Of a DNA stretch of 33,469 nucleotides, positions 8,360 through 16,410 are shown in pieces. The notes beneath the pieces were generated by a model. It had not been told where the DNA came from, ran no database searches, and saw only the letters and a program-made list of their open reading frames with translations. A program made the translations under genes and the position numbers. Location of the stretch: assembly GCA_016649855.1 (NCBI GenBank), contig JAENWQ010000004.1, positions 1-33,469 of the forward strand, in the 5' to 3' direction. Each line of letters opens with the position of its first letter. The stretch's first letter is position 1. This DNA comes from Actinomycetota bacterium. GTDB lineage: Bacteria > Actinomycetota > CADDZG01 > WHSQ01.

Positions 8360-8363
8360 CATA

Positions 8364-9464
8364 TCAACTGAGCACCTCGAGAGCCCGGGCGGCGATACGC
8401 CGACCGGACACGGGGCCGAACTTGAAGCCGTGGCCGCTGCATGCGGAGCCGACGACCACCCGCCCGTGACGTTCGATGATGAACCTCTCGTCGGACGTCG
8501 CCGTGAAGATGCACGTCTCCGCACCGATCGGATGAGCGTCGGCACCCGGGAAGCGGTCCGCTACCCAGCCGGACAAGCCTTCGATGATGTGCGGCTCGGG
8601 CGCGGCGGGCACGTCGGGGTCGTCGACCTGCACGCCGGCGTGGAACCAGCCGGCCTTGAGCCCATCGTTCGCGGGATCCCATAGCGAGAAGAACGGCAGC
8701 TCCCTGGTCCAGTCGACCACCGACGGGACCAGGACTCCCCCGCCGGTTGAGAAATAGGCAACGGTTTCGCGCGTCACGGTTACGGGGAGCTCGATACCGA
8801 CGGTGGCCAGCAGGTCGCGGCCCCAGGAACCGGCGGCGACCACGACGCACGCTGCCTGATGATCTTCTCCGGCTGCTCGAACGGTCACGTGGTCGCCCAT
8901 GACCTCGATCCCCTCGACCGGGGTGTGCGGCCGGAAGGACGCGCCGCGAGCTACGGCCGCCTCGACGTACGCCTTCACCGAGACATCCGCATGGGCTATG
9001 CCAGCATCCGGCTGGAAGAGGATCGGTTCGTCGCTTGGGAAGCGGATCAACGGCCAGCGTTCCCCGGCCACCGGGGCCTCGATCAGCTCGCTCACGGCAC
9101 CGCACTCGTCGAGCGCGGCCTTGTGCTTGTGGACGTGATCGCCGATATCGAAACCGCCCGTCGTCGTGATCAGGGTCGCGCCGGTCTCCTCTTCGAGCGC
9201 ACGCCATAGCACCAACGACTCCATCGCGTCGGCCACCCAATGCGGTTCGGCGTACGAGAACCGGAAGATACGAGAGGCTCCGTGGCTGGAGCCCTTCTCG
9301 TGTCCGAGATCGAAACGCTCGAGCAGGAGTACGCGGTGTCCCTCGCGTGCGAGCCAGTAGGCCGTCGCGGCTCCGCCGATCCCGGAGCCCACCACGATGA
9401 CTTCCCAGCTATCCCGGTCGCTTACCGCTCCGTTGTCCCGGTCGCTTAGCGCTCCGTTGCTCAC
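8364..9464 (-). CDS. FAD-dependent amine oxidase, monomeric sarcosine oxidase / N-methyl amino acid oxidase-like
   Basis: 366-aa flavoprotein of the DAO family. The dinucleotide-binding motif is VIVVGSGIGGAATAYWLA (22-39), followed by LLLERFDLGHEKGSSHG, which is typical of monomeric sarcosine oxidase and SolA. Cys318 (ETCIFTATSDERF) matches the cysteine that binds FAD covalently in that family. Lys348 (SGHGFKFGP) matches the oxygen-activating lysine. Expected reaction: oxidation of a secondary amine or imino acid with release of H2O2. The start is GTG 9464. Residues 3-18 are two near-identical octapeptides, NGALSDRD and NGAVSDRD, encoded by a tandem 24-bp repeat and placed before the conserved fold. 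It is the last gene of the liv-ocd operon. The substrate could be sarcosine, proline or a related imino acid. Confidence 0.87.
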   Translation of the reverse strand: MSNGALSDRDNGAVSDRDSWEVIVVGSGIGGAATAYWLAREGHRVLLLERFDLGHEKGSSHGASRIFRFSYAEPHWVADAMESLVLWRALEEETGATLITTTGGFDIGDHVHKHKAALDECGAVSELIEAPVAGERWPLIRFPSDEPILFQPDAGIAHADVSVKAYVEAAVARGASFRPHTPVEGIEVMGDHVTVRAAGEDHQAACVVVAAGSWGRDLLATVGIELPVTVTRETVAYFSTGGGVLVPSVVDWTRELPFFSLWDPANDGLKAGWFHAGVQVDDPDVPAAPEPHIIEGLSGWVADRFPGADAHPIGAETCIFTATSDERFIIERHGRVVVGSACSGHGFKFGPVSGRRIAARALEVLS

Positions 9465-9512
9465 CTCTCCAGGCTACCGCTCCGTCGTTTAACGCTCCGT
9501 CGCTACCGCTCC
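9412..9512 (-). repeat. Minisatellite-like array at the ocd/oxidase junction
   Basis: Five GGAGCG-led units occur on the minus strand, with the hexamer at 9507-9512, 9493-9498, 9478-9483, 9450-9455 and 9426-9431. The last two units are full tandem 24-mers (9436-9459, 9412-9435) with the core AAGCGACCGGGA, differing at one position. The earlier units are shorter (GGAGCGGTAGCGAC and GGAGCGTTAAACGAC). The array covers the last codons of the ocd gene, the intergenic gap and the first 18 codons of the oxidase gene. The core resembles the repeats in udgB and the DUF554 gene. Confidence 0.8.
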
Positions 9513-10423
9513 AGCCTATCGACGAGGGCCCGGGCGACCGCGAGATCCTCGAACGCCACCCCTACCGACTTGAAGACCGTGATGTCGTCGTCCGAGGTTC
9601 GGACGGCCGCGCCCGTCACGACCTCGGAGAGATCGGCCACGATGCGATCCGCGTCGATGGCTCCCGACTCGAGTGGGATAACGACGTCGCCCGCTTCGGC
9701 GAGAGCAGCGTCGCGATCTTCCACGACGATCTTCGCGCGCTGCATGGTCGCGTCGTCGAGCTCACGGGTGTCGGTGGTGTACGCGCCGACCGCGTTCACG
9801 TGACACCCATCGGGAAGCAGCGATCCATCGAACACGGGCACCGGACTCGTCGTGCACGTACAGACGATGTCCGCGTCGCTCACCGAGGACGGGGCCCCGA
9901 CCTCGGCCTCGAGGCCGAGGTCCCTGGCCCTCGACGCGAGCTCCTCTGCCGGTCCGGCAGAGCGTGAGACGACCGTGACGTGGGTGACCGATCTGACGGC
10001 GAGCATCGCGTCGAGGTGGGCGTGGCCCTGGGTCCCGGCACCAAAGAGCACCAGCCTTGTTGCATCCGCGCGCGCGAGGTGTCGTGTCGCGAGCCCGGAG
10101 ACCGCTGCGGTCCTGAGCCCGGTCATCGCTCCGCCATCGACGATGACCTCAGGCTCGAGTGACCCGGCCGAGAACAGAACGTAGACGCCGTGGATGAACG
10201 GCAGGCCCTTGTCCGGGTTGGAGGGGTTGAGCGTGACCAGCTTGACCCCGACCCCTCCGTCGCCCGACGCCGGCATGAGCAGGAGAGTGCCGTCCGGAAC
10301 GTCGACGTGAGTGCGCTGCGGAGCATCGCCCAGGTGTCCGGATGCGAACGCATCCTGAAGCGCGTCGATGGCGTCACCCATCGGGAGAAGCTCGGCAATG
10401 TCGCTGGAGGAGACGAACCTCAC
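9503..10423 (-). CDS. Ornithine cyclodeaminase / mu-crystallin family reductase (possible delta1-pyrroline-2-carboxylate reductase)
   Basis: 306 aa. The substrate domain contains the MPASGDGGVGVKLVTL region (Lys61) and DGGAMTGLRTAAVSGLATRH (97-116). The NAD(P) site is VLFGAGTQGHAHLDAM (125-140). NAVGAYTTDTRELDD (210-224) has the RELDD form of ketimine reductases, alanine dehydrogenases and mu-crystallin rather than the DxPGKTE form of true ornithine cyclodeaminase, as I recall these motifs. In 3-hydroxyproline degradation a member of this family reduces pyrroline-2-carboxylate, the aconitase X product, to L-proline. Start GTG 10423 overlaps the livF stop by 4 bp (GTGA), so it is coupled to the transporter genes. 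The exact substrate is unproven. Confidence 0.86.
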   Translation of the reverse strand: MRFVSSSDIAELLPMGDAIDALQDAFASGHLGDAPQRTHVDVPDGTLLLMPASGDGGVGVKLVTLNPSNPDKGLPFIHGVYVLFSAGSLEPEVIVDGGAMTGLRTAAVSGLATRHLARADATRLVLFGAGTQGHAHLDAMLAVRSVTHVTVVSRSAGPAEELASRARDLGLEAEVGAPSSVSDADIVCTCTTSPVPVFDGSLLPDGCHVNAVGAYTTDTRELDDATMQRAKIVVEDRDAALAEAGDVVIPLESGAIDADRIVADLSEVVTGAAVRTSDDDITVFKSVGVAFEDLAVARALVDRLER

Positions 10424-11172
10424 GTCACTTCGCCGAGGTACGCCTCCTGCATCTTCGGGTCGTTCAGCAGTTTCTCGGCGCTGTCCGAAAGAACGATGTT
10501 CCCGGTCTGCAGCACGTAGGCGCGATCGGCGATCTCGAGGGCCATATGGGCGTTCTGCTCGACGAGGAAGACCGTGGTCCCCTGATCGTTGATCTCCTTG
10601 ATCGTCTTGAACACCTGCTCCACGAGGATCGGGGCGAGGCCCATCGATGGCTCGTCCATCAAGAGCACCTCGGGCCGGGCCATAAGAGCACGGCCCATCG
10701 CCAGCATCTGCTGCTCGCCGCCGGACAGCGTTCCGGCCCGCTGGTTGATGCGCTCCTCGAGCCTCGGGAAGATCTCGAGGACCTTCTGCAGGTCCTTCTC
10801 GATCCCGTCCTTGTCGTCGCGGAGCTCGGCGCCGATCTCGAGGTTCTCGCGTGTTGTCATCCTGGTGAAGAGGCGGCGGTTCTCGGGGACCATCGTGACC
10901 TTCTGGGCGACGATCTCGGTCGTTTTCTTGCCGTCGATCCTGTTCCCCCTGAGGTAGATCTCGCCGGAGCGCGGCTTGACCATGCCCAGGATCGTCTTCA
11001 GCGTGGTCGTCTTACCGGCGGCGTTGGAACCGAGCAGGCAGACGATCTCGCCCTGATAGACCTCGATGTTGACGTCCTCGAGAGCACGGATCGGACCGTA
11101 ATAACTATCGACACCGACCAGCTTGAGAATCGGCTCGCCGGTTTGCTTGGGGGTTTGCTCTGAACCGCTCAT
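10420..11172 (-). CDS. livF: Branched-chain amino acid-type ABC transporter ATPase LivF
   Basis: 250 aa. Walker A is GSNAAGKT (48-55), the signature is LSGGEQQMLAMGRAL, Walker B is LLMDEPSMGLAP, and the H-loop is VFLVEQNAHMAL; all are typical of LivF. It energises import together with LivG. ATG 11172 overlaps the livG stop by 4 bp (ATGA) and its own stop overlaps the ocd start. The first ~14 residues are a polar extension (SGSEQTPKQTGEP). Confidence 0.93.
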   Translation of the reverse strand: MSGSEQTPKQTGEPILKLVGVDSYYGPIRALEDVNIEVYQGEIVCLLGSNAAGKTTTLKTILGMVKPRSGEIYLRGNRIDGKKTTEIVAQKVTMVPENRRLFTRMTTRENLEIGAELRDDKDGIEKDLQKVLEIFPRLEERINQRAGTLSGGEQQMLAMGRALMARPEVLLMDEPSMGLAPILVEQVFKTIKEINDQGTTVFLVEQNAHMALEIADRAYVLQTGNIVLSDSAEKLLNDPKMQEAYLGEVT

Positions 11173-11951
11173 GCGGTCTCCTCGTGCCGGGCGCCGAGGT
11201 AAGCCTCGATCACGCGAGGGTTCCTGGCCACCTCTTGATACGTGCCGTCGGCGATCTTCTTGCCGTAGTCGAGCGCTGCAACCCGGTCGGACACACCTTT
11301 GACGACGGGCATATTGTGCTCGATCAGCACAACCGCGTAACCCTTCTCGTCGCGCAACCTTCCGATGAGAGTGATCAACCCGTCCTTCTCACCGGGGTTC
11401 ATCCCGGCGGCAGGCTCGTCGAGAAGCAGCAACTTGGCCTCGGTCGCCATCGCCCGAGCGATCTCGAGCCGGCGGCGGTCGGCATAGCTGAGCGAACCGG
11501 CAAGCTCGTTCTCGAGAGGGGACAGCCTCTTCCCGAAGAAGGCCAGCGCGTCGCGGGCGCTCTCCCTGATCTTCTTCTCCTCGGCACGCGTTCGGGGGCC
11601 CATGAAGATGGCGCCGCCGAGCCCGGCCTTCGTGCGACAGTGCTGTCCGACCATAGCGTTCTCGAGGACCGTCATGGCAGGGAAAAGCCGGATCGCCTGG
11701 AACGTGCGTGCGATACCTCTCTTGGCGACCTGGTTCGGCTTGAGGCCGATCAGGCTGCCACCGTCGAAGTTCATCTCGCCCTCGTCCGGCTGGTAGAAGC
11801 CGGTCACGATGTTGAACACGGTCGTCTTGCCGGCGCCGTTGGGACCGATGACTCCGACGATCTCACCCTCGTTAACGTGGAAGTCGACCTCGTCGACCGC
11901 GGTGAGACCGCCGAAGCGCTTGGTCAGCCCCTTCACCTCAAGTAGTGCCAT
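11169..11951 (-). CDS. livG: Branched-chain amino acid-type ABC transporter ATPase LivG
   Basis: 260 aa. Walker A is GPNGAGKT (36-43). The atypical LivG signature LSYADRRRLEIARAMA, Walker B LLLLDEPAAGMNPGE and the C-terminal ARNPRVIEAYLGARH are all family features. A Shine-Dalgarno-like GGGAG lies about 7 nt before ATG 11951, in the 12-nt gap after livM. It forms the ATPase pair with LivF. Confidence 0.94.
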   Translation of the reverse strand: MALLEVKGLTKRFGGLTAVDEVDFHVNEGEIVGVIGPNGAGKTTVFNIVTGFYQPDEGEMNFDGGSLIGLKPNQVAKRGIARTFQAIRLFPAMTVLENAMVGQHCRTKAGLGGAIFMGPRTRAEEKKIRESARDALAFFGKRLSPLENELAGSLSYADRRRLEIARAMATEAKLLLLDEPAAGMNPGEKDGLITLIGRLRDEKGYAVVLIEHNMPVVKGVSDRVAALDYGKKIADGTYQEVARNPRVIEAYLGARHEETA

Positions 11952-11963
11952 CGTTCAGCTCCC

Positions 11964-13715
11964 TCATGTCACCACCGGCTCCGCTCCGCCCTGCCCTGCA
12001 CTGTCGTCGTACTGCTCCTCTTCCAGCTCGTCGGCGTGCAGCTCCATCTTCCGCCGCCTGCTCGGGATAAGACCCTCAGGCTTGAGAAGCATCAGCGAGA
12101 CGAGAACGATCCCGAAGATGAGGAGCCGGAACTCCCCGAACTCTCGCAGGAGCTCCGGTAACCCGACCAGCACGAAGGCTCCGACGATCACCCCCGGGAT
12201 ACTTCCCATCCCGCCCAGGATGATGAGCGCGAGCACGTTGATCGACACCAGGAGATTGAAGCTCGAAGGGAAGACCGAGCCCAGCTTGATGGCGAAGAAC
12301 ATGCCGGAGAGAGATCCAAGAGCGGCACCGGTCCCGAACGCGAGCAGCTTGTACCCGATGATGCTCACGCCCATCGCCTCGGCGACCTGTTCGTCCTCGC
12401 GCATCGCATTCCAGGCGCGACCGACTCGAGATCTCGACAATCGCCACGAGATGAACGCGACGAGGATCACGCTGATCAAGATCACGTAATAGAGGTTGCG
12501 GGGCTCGCGGAGGTCGACCCCGAAGACCTCCGGAGCCGTCACACCGAGGATGCCCTGCGCGCCGCCGAGCGTCGGCGACGCCCAGTCGGACTGGACGATG
12601 ACGCGAGCGATCTCTCCGAAACCAAGCGTCACGATCGCGAGGTAGTCACCCCTCAAACGGAGGACCGGCCCGCCGATCATGATGCCGATCACCGTTGCGA
12701 TCACGATCGTCAGCGGAACCACCTGCCAGTACGGCAGCGTCCACCCAAGTGACGACCTCTCCGACACGAACAGGGCGGTCGAGTACGAACCGACCGCCAG
12801 GAATGCCACGTAACCAAGGTCGAGAAGCCCCGCATAGCCGACCACGATGTTCAGGCCGAGGCCGAGAAGGATGTACAGACCCACGGTCCCGAGGATCTCG
12901 GAAAGGAAGGAGGTCAGGATCTGGGGGAGGTAAGCCATGAACAGGGCCAGGAGGAGAAGCGCGCCGCCCTTGATCAACCTGCGGTCCCTATTGGACCGAC
13001 CCGCATACGCCTGCCTCACGCGCTCGCCACGACTGGTCCACGCGAACACCCCGACGAACGTGAGCACCAAGACCAGGATCGCCCCGGTCACCGAGAGGCC
13101 GCCGCCCGTGTAGAGCCACGACGTATCGTCCTTGAGGCCGAGCTTGGACAGAACTTCCGGGATAACCGCATTGAGCAACGGCTCAGTCAGGCTGATCAGC
13201 AGGGCGGCTCCGAGGGCGATGACCAGCGGCCGCCTGATGCTCTGAGATATCAGCTGCAGTCCCGCGCCGAGGGCTCCGAGAGCCGCTCCCCCAACCGCCA
13301 TGATCACCACGGCCGAGCCGGCGCTTCCTCCGAACGACAACCGCTCGATGAGGGTCCCGGTCACGCTGATCAATACCGTACGCAGGTCGACACTGTCGGC
13401 GAGCAAGACGAAGAGTCCGGCCATCACGCCGGCGATCCCGGACGCGACGGCCCCGTAGAGGAGGGCGCTCGGCCCCGGCGGTTCGGGCTCCTCGCCCGGG
13501 AGGTGACGGGGTTTGGCCACGACGTATCCGGCGGCCAGGGCGATCACCAGGAAGATCGTGCTTCCGAGCGTGAGGACACCGTCGATGATGGTGCGGTCGT
13601 CGAAGCGTTCCGTGATCCCGACAACTGGGAAATAGATCGAGACGACCCCCGCGATCAAGCCGATCTTCGTAGCAAGCTTCATCAGCGAGCGTCCCGTCAC
13701 ATCTGTAGTGGCCAT
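11964..13715 (-). CDS. livM: Branched-chain amino acid-type ABC transporter permease LivM with extra N-terminal membrane domain
   Basis: 583 aa, clearly longer than the usual 320-420. The LivM core begins near residue 255 and includes LGLGLNIVVGYAGLLDLGYV (a LivM hallmark), RLRGDYLAIVTLGFGEIARV and SRVGRAWNAMREDEQVAEAMG, the cytoplasmic loop that meets the ATPases. Before it are about six more hydrophobic segments, for example KIGLIAGVVSIYFPVVGI, VVIMAVGGAALGALGAGLQL and SVTGAILVLVLTFVGVFAW. The C-terminal tail after SRRRKMELHADE is acidic. ATG 13715 lies one base after the livH stop. The function of the extension is unknown; a substrate-specific or regulatory role is possible. Confidence 0.9.
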   Translation of the reverse strand: MATTDVTGRSLMKLATKIGLIAGVVSIYFPVVGITERFDDRTIIDGVLTLGSTIFLVIALAAGYVVAKPRHLPGEEPEPPGPSALLYGAVASGIAGVMAGLFVLLADSVDLRTVLISVTGTLIERLSFGGSAGSAVVIMAVGGAALGALGAGLQLISQSIRRPLVIALGAALLISLTEPLLNAVIPEVLSKLGLKDDTSWLYTGGGLSVTGAILVLVLTFVGVFAWTSRGERVRQAYAGRSNRDRRLIKGGALLLLALFMAYLPQILTSFLSEILGTVGLYILLGLGLNIVVGYAGLLDLGYVAFLAVGSYSTALFVSERSSLGWTLPYWQVVPLTIVIATVIGIMIGGPVLRLRGDYLAIVTLGFGEIARVIVQSDWASPTLGGAQGILGVTAPEVFGVDLREPRNLYYVILISVILVAFISWRLSRSRVGRAWNAMREDEQVAEAMGVSIIGYKLLAFGTGAALGSLSGMFFAIKLGSVFPSSFNLLVSINVLALIILGGMGSIPGVIVGAFVLVGLPELLREFGEFRLLIFGIVLVSLMLLKPEGLIPSRRRKMELHADELEEEQYDDSAGQGGAEPVVT

Positions 13716-13716
13716 G

Positions 13717-14775
13717 TCAGACCTTATCCGGCTCGTCGGAGCCCAGGATGCCGCCGGGCTTGAAGATCAGTACGAACACCAGAACCGAGAAGGAGATGAC
13801 GTCCTTCAACTGGTTCGGCGACGGTACGTCGTAACCGGTCAGAAGGAGCGCTGGAGCGACCCCTTCGAGCAGGCCCAAGATCAATCCCCCGAGAGCGGCG
13901 CCCACGACGTTGCCGATCCCGCCCAGCACGGCCGCGGTGAACGCCTTGATGCCCGGAAGGAATCCCATGTAGAAGTCGACCTGTTTGAAATTGATCGCCC
14001 ACAGGACACCGGCCGCTCCGGCCAGCATCCCTCCGATCGCGAACGTGGTCACGATGACCTTGTCGACGTCGATACCCATCAGGGCGGAGATCTCTTTGTC
14101 CTCACCGACCGCGCGCATCGCGCGTCCGGTCTTGGTCCGTTCGATGAAGAGGTAGAGGGCAACCACCAGGAGCGCGGCGCCGGCGATCACGAGCAGCTGG
14201 TCCTTGCCCACCACGAAGCTGAAGATGTTCACGGTTCCGCTGAGGATGTCGATCTCTGGGTAGGCACGAACCTTGGCGCCGTAGAGACCTCTGAAGGTGT
14301 TCTGCAAGAAGAGCGACGCGCCGATCGCGGTGATCAGTGGGACGAGGCGCGGCGCTCCCCGTAGAGGACGGTACGCGATGCGCTCGAGCAGGATCGCGAT
14401 GGTCGTCGAGACCAGCATCGAGACCAGCAGGAGGATCGCGATCGAGATGATCGGTTGATCGTTCAGGAAACCCGAGTTGTTGAGGGTTCGTGCGACGAAG
14501 AAGGCCGTGAAGGCTCCCGACATGAAGACCTCGCCGTGGGCGAAGTTGATGATGAAGAGGATGCCGTAAACGAGCGTGTAGCCCATCGCGATCAGCGCGT
14601 ACAGGCTCCCGAGCGCCAGACCGGTCGTGATCAGGGACTTCCATGCAGCAGCGGTGAACTTCCCGTCCGCGATGGTCGCCGAGACCCCCTTGAAGACGAC
14701 GAACAGCAGAAGAGCGCCCAAGAGGATCTTCACGATCCTCTGAACGGACCACCTTTCAGGTAAGGCGAACCGCAT
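13717..14775 (-). CDS. livH: Branched-chain amino acid-type ABC transporter permease LivH
   Basis: 352 aa, with about 45 extra N-terminal residues including one hydrophobic segment (ILLGALLLFVVFKGVSATI). The core has LGSLYALIAMGYTLVYGI, INFAHGEVFMSGAF (the LivH hallmark NFAHG) and GRAMRAVGEDKEISALMGID in the ATPase-contacting loop. ATG 14775 is preceded by a GGAGAGG Shine-Dalgarno sequence. It pairs with LivM to form the translocation pore. A hairpin-rich spacer separates it from livK. Confidence 0.93.
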   Translation of the reverse strand: MRFALPERWSVQRIVKILLGALLLFVVFKGVSATIADGKFTAAAWKSLITTGLALGSLYALIAMGYTLVYGILFIINFAHGEVFMSGAFTAFFVARTLNNSGFLNDQPIISIAILLLVSMLVSTTIAILLERIAYRPLRGAPRLVPLITAIGASLFLQNTFRGLYGAKVRAYPEIDILSGTVNIFSFVVGKDQLLVIAGAALLVVALYLFIERTKTGRAMRAVGEDKEISALMGIDVDKVIVTTFAIGGMLAGAAGVLWAINFKQVDFYMGFLPGIKAFTAAVLGGIGNVVGAALGGLILGLLEGVAPALLLTGYDVPSPNQLKDVISFSVLVFVLIFKPGGILGSDEPDKV

Positions 14776-14923
14776 GCATCATCCTCTCCCCCAAGACGGT
14801 GCTCTATCGCCCCCCACGGACCACGCGGGGTTCGCCGGCAGGCCCGGTCGAGCCGGGCCGCAGGCGGGAGTCCCCAGTGGGACTCCCGCCGGTGCAGCTC
14901 AGTGCATCAGTGGGTCAGGCCCT
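14776..14923 (-). other. livK-livH spacer with two GC hairpins
   Basis: A perfect 12-bp stem, GGCGGGAGTCCC (14863-14874) and GGGACTCCCGCC (14879-14890) with loop CAGT, is followed on the minus strand by a second stem, CCGGGCC (14853-14859) with GGCCCGG (14841-14847). No T-run follows. The likely role is a stabilising or processing stem-loop that keeps livK mRNA abundant relative to the downstream genes, or partial termination. Confidence 0.6.
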
Positions 14924-16168
14924 TTACGGCCAGATGCGCTCGAAGGCGCCGTCCACGACCTGGCTGACGGAGATAGTGGCGCCCGGGTTGCAGTCGCCGT
15001 TCTCGTCGCAGGTCAGTGTGCCGGTGATGCCCGCGTAGTCCGAGGTCGCGAACATGGCGTCCCTGAGCGCGGTCCTCGGGATGAACAGCGAATCGCCGTC
15101 GACGATCGCCGCTTCCTTGATCGCGTTGAGCACCATGGTGGTGGCGTCGAAGGCGTGAGCGTGGAAGACCGCCGTCGGGTCGCCGTACGCCTCCTCGTAT
15201 GCGGGAAGGAACTCATCCTCGTAGAAGCCACCGCCGAACGCGAGGTCCGGTCCGGACAGGTATGTACCCTCGGCGTTGTCCGCGCCTGCGGCCTCAACCC
15301 AGTCCGGGGTCAGCATGCCGTCGGCACCACCGAACTTCGTGTCCTCGAGACCGGCAGTCTCACGTCCCTGAGCAGCGAGCGCGCCACCCTCGGCGACGAA
15401 GACCGGGAAGTACAGGAACTCGGGCTTCGCGGCCGCAACGCTCGTCAGGGCCGGTTTCATGTCCGTGTCACCGACCAAGATGGCCTCCTGACCCGTGATC
15501 TCACCGCCCTCACTCGTGAAGGTGTCGGCGAAGACCTGCTGGAGCTGCTCCGCGTACGGCGAACCGTCGTGGATGGTCGCCGCGGTCTTGAGACCGAGAT
15601 CCTCGCCCACGAACTGGGCCATCGCAGCGCCCTGGATCTTGTCGTTGTGCGCGGTACGCAGGTAGAACGGCTGGTGGGTCGCCGGGTCGGTCAGCGACGG
15701 AGCCGTGTTCGAGGGCGAGATCAGCACAACGCCGGCGTCCGAGGTGATCTGCGCGGCAGGCTCGCCGGCGCTCGAGCAGCTCGTGCCGATAACGGCAGCG
15801 ATGCTCTCGTTCGACACCAGGCTACGAGCACCGGTGGTGCCGCCCTCAGGGGTGCAACCCTCGTCCTCGTTGACCAGCTCGACGCTGTGGCCCTCGATGT
15901 CGCCGTACATGTCGACCGCGATCTGGACGCCGTACTGGCTGTCCAGACCGAGGGCTGAGTTCTCACCGACGATGACGAGCAGCGTGCCGAGCTGGATCGC
16001 ATCGCCTGCGGCGACTTCTACACAACCGAACTCATCCTCGTCGCACGCGGCCGTGGGGCTATCACCACCACTGTCAGTGCTACTTGGCTCGTCGTCGGCG
16101 CATGCTGCCGCGACCAGGCTCAGAACGAAAAGCAATGCTACGAAAGAAAACCATCTCGGCTTCCTCAT
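14924..16168 (-). CDS. livK: Branched-chain amino acid-type ABC transporter substrate-binding lipoprotein (LivK-like)
   Basis: 414 aa. Basic MRKPRW, a hydrophobic stretch and the lipobox VAAAC (Cys23) mark an exported lipoprotein. A Ser/Asp-rich linker with Cys42 and Cys49 follows. The Peripla_BP_6 fold is seen in LGTLLVIVGENSALG, IAAVIGTSCSSAGEPAAQ, VVLISPSNTAPSLTD and PFYLRTAHNDKIQGAAMAQF. ATG 16168 has a GGGGGAG ribosome-binding site a few bases upstream. It heads the liv-ocd-oxidase operon. Because of the downstream enzymes the ligand may be an amino or imino acid other than Leu/Ile/Val. Confidence 0.93.
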   Translation of the reverse strand: MRKPRWFSFVALLFVLSLVAAACADDEPSSTDSGGDSPTAACDEDEFGCVEVAAGDAIQLGTLLVIVGENSALGLDSQYGVQIAVDMYGDIEGHSVELVNEDEGCTPEGGTTGARSLVSNESIAAVIGTSCSSAGEPAAQITSDAGVVLISPSNTAPSLTDPATHQPFYLRTAHNDKIQGAAMAQFVGEDLGLKTAATIHDGSPYAEQLQQVFADTFTSEGGEITGQEAILVGDTDMKPALTSVAAAKPEFLYFPVFVAEGGALAAQGRETAGLEDTKFGGADGMLTPDWVEAAGADNAEGTYLSGPDLAFGGGFYEDEFLPAYEEAYGDPTAVFHAHAFDATTMVLNAIKEAAIVDGDSLFIPRTALRDAMFATSDYAGITGTLTCDENGDCNPGATISVSQVVDGAFERIWP

Positions 16169-16410
16169 TCACTCCCCCTTACTTCTGCCAAACTTCTGCC
16201 AACGGGCCCCATTCCACTGTGGCCACTGTGGCCCCCACCCTCGAACCGAGGAGGGACTAACCAAGCGGAAATCGGCGCTCAGTGTACCTACAGGCGCAGG
16301 GTTGTCCACCATCTAGGGAAAAATGAAAGGGGCGTTGTGCGTTCACGCCATGTAAGCAGAGGTACAGCCACCCGGACAGAACCCCGCGAACTTCCCCACT
16401 CGACAGGTTC
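16169..16410 (-). promoter_or_regulatory. livK upstream region with promoter candidate and tandem repeats
   Basis: On the minus strand TGGACA (16308-16303), 16 nt and TACACT (16286-16281) form a plausible promoter, giving a leader of about 105 nt before livK. Between it and the gene are tandem copies of CCACTGTGG (16214-16222, 16223-16231), a CCTCG/CGAGG hairpin (16239-16251), and a head-to-tail 11-bp repeat ACTTCTGCCAA (16181-16191, 16192-16202). The tandem repeats could be binding sites for a regulator of the operon. I see no gene in the rest. Confidence 0.4.

Noticed and set aside
7888-9240. 450-codon minus-strand open frame
   Set aside because: It overlaps the oxidase and DUF222 genes in another frame, is Arg/Gly-rich and has no family motif; a high-GC shadow.
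16376-16402. Possible terminator after the ANTAR regulator gene
   Set aside because: GAACC and GGTTC can pair over a loop of about 22 nt, but the stem is only 5 bp and no T-run follows.
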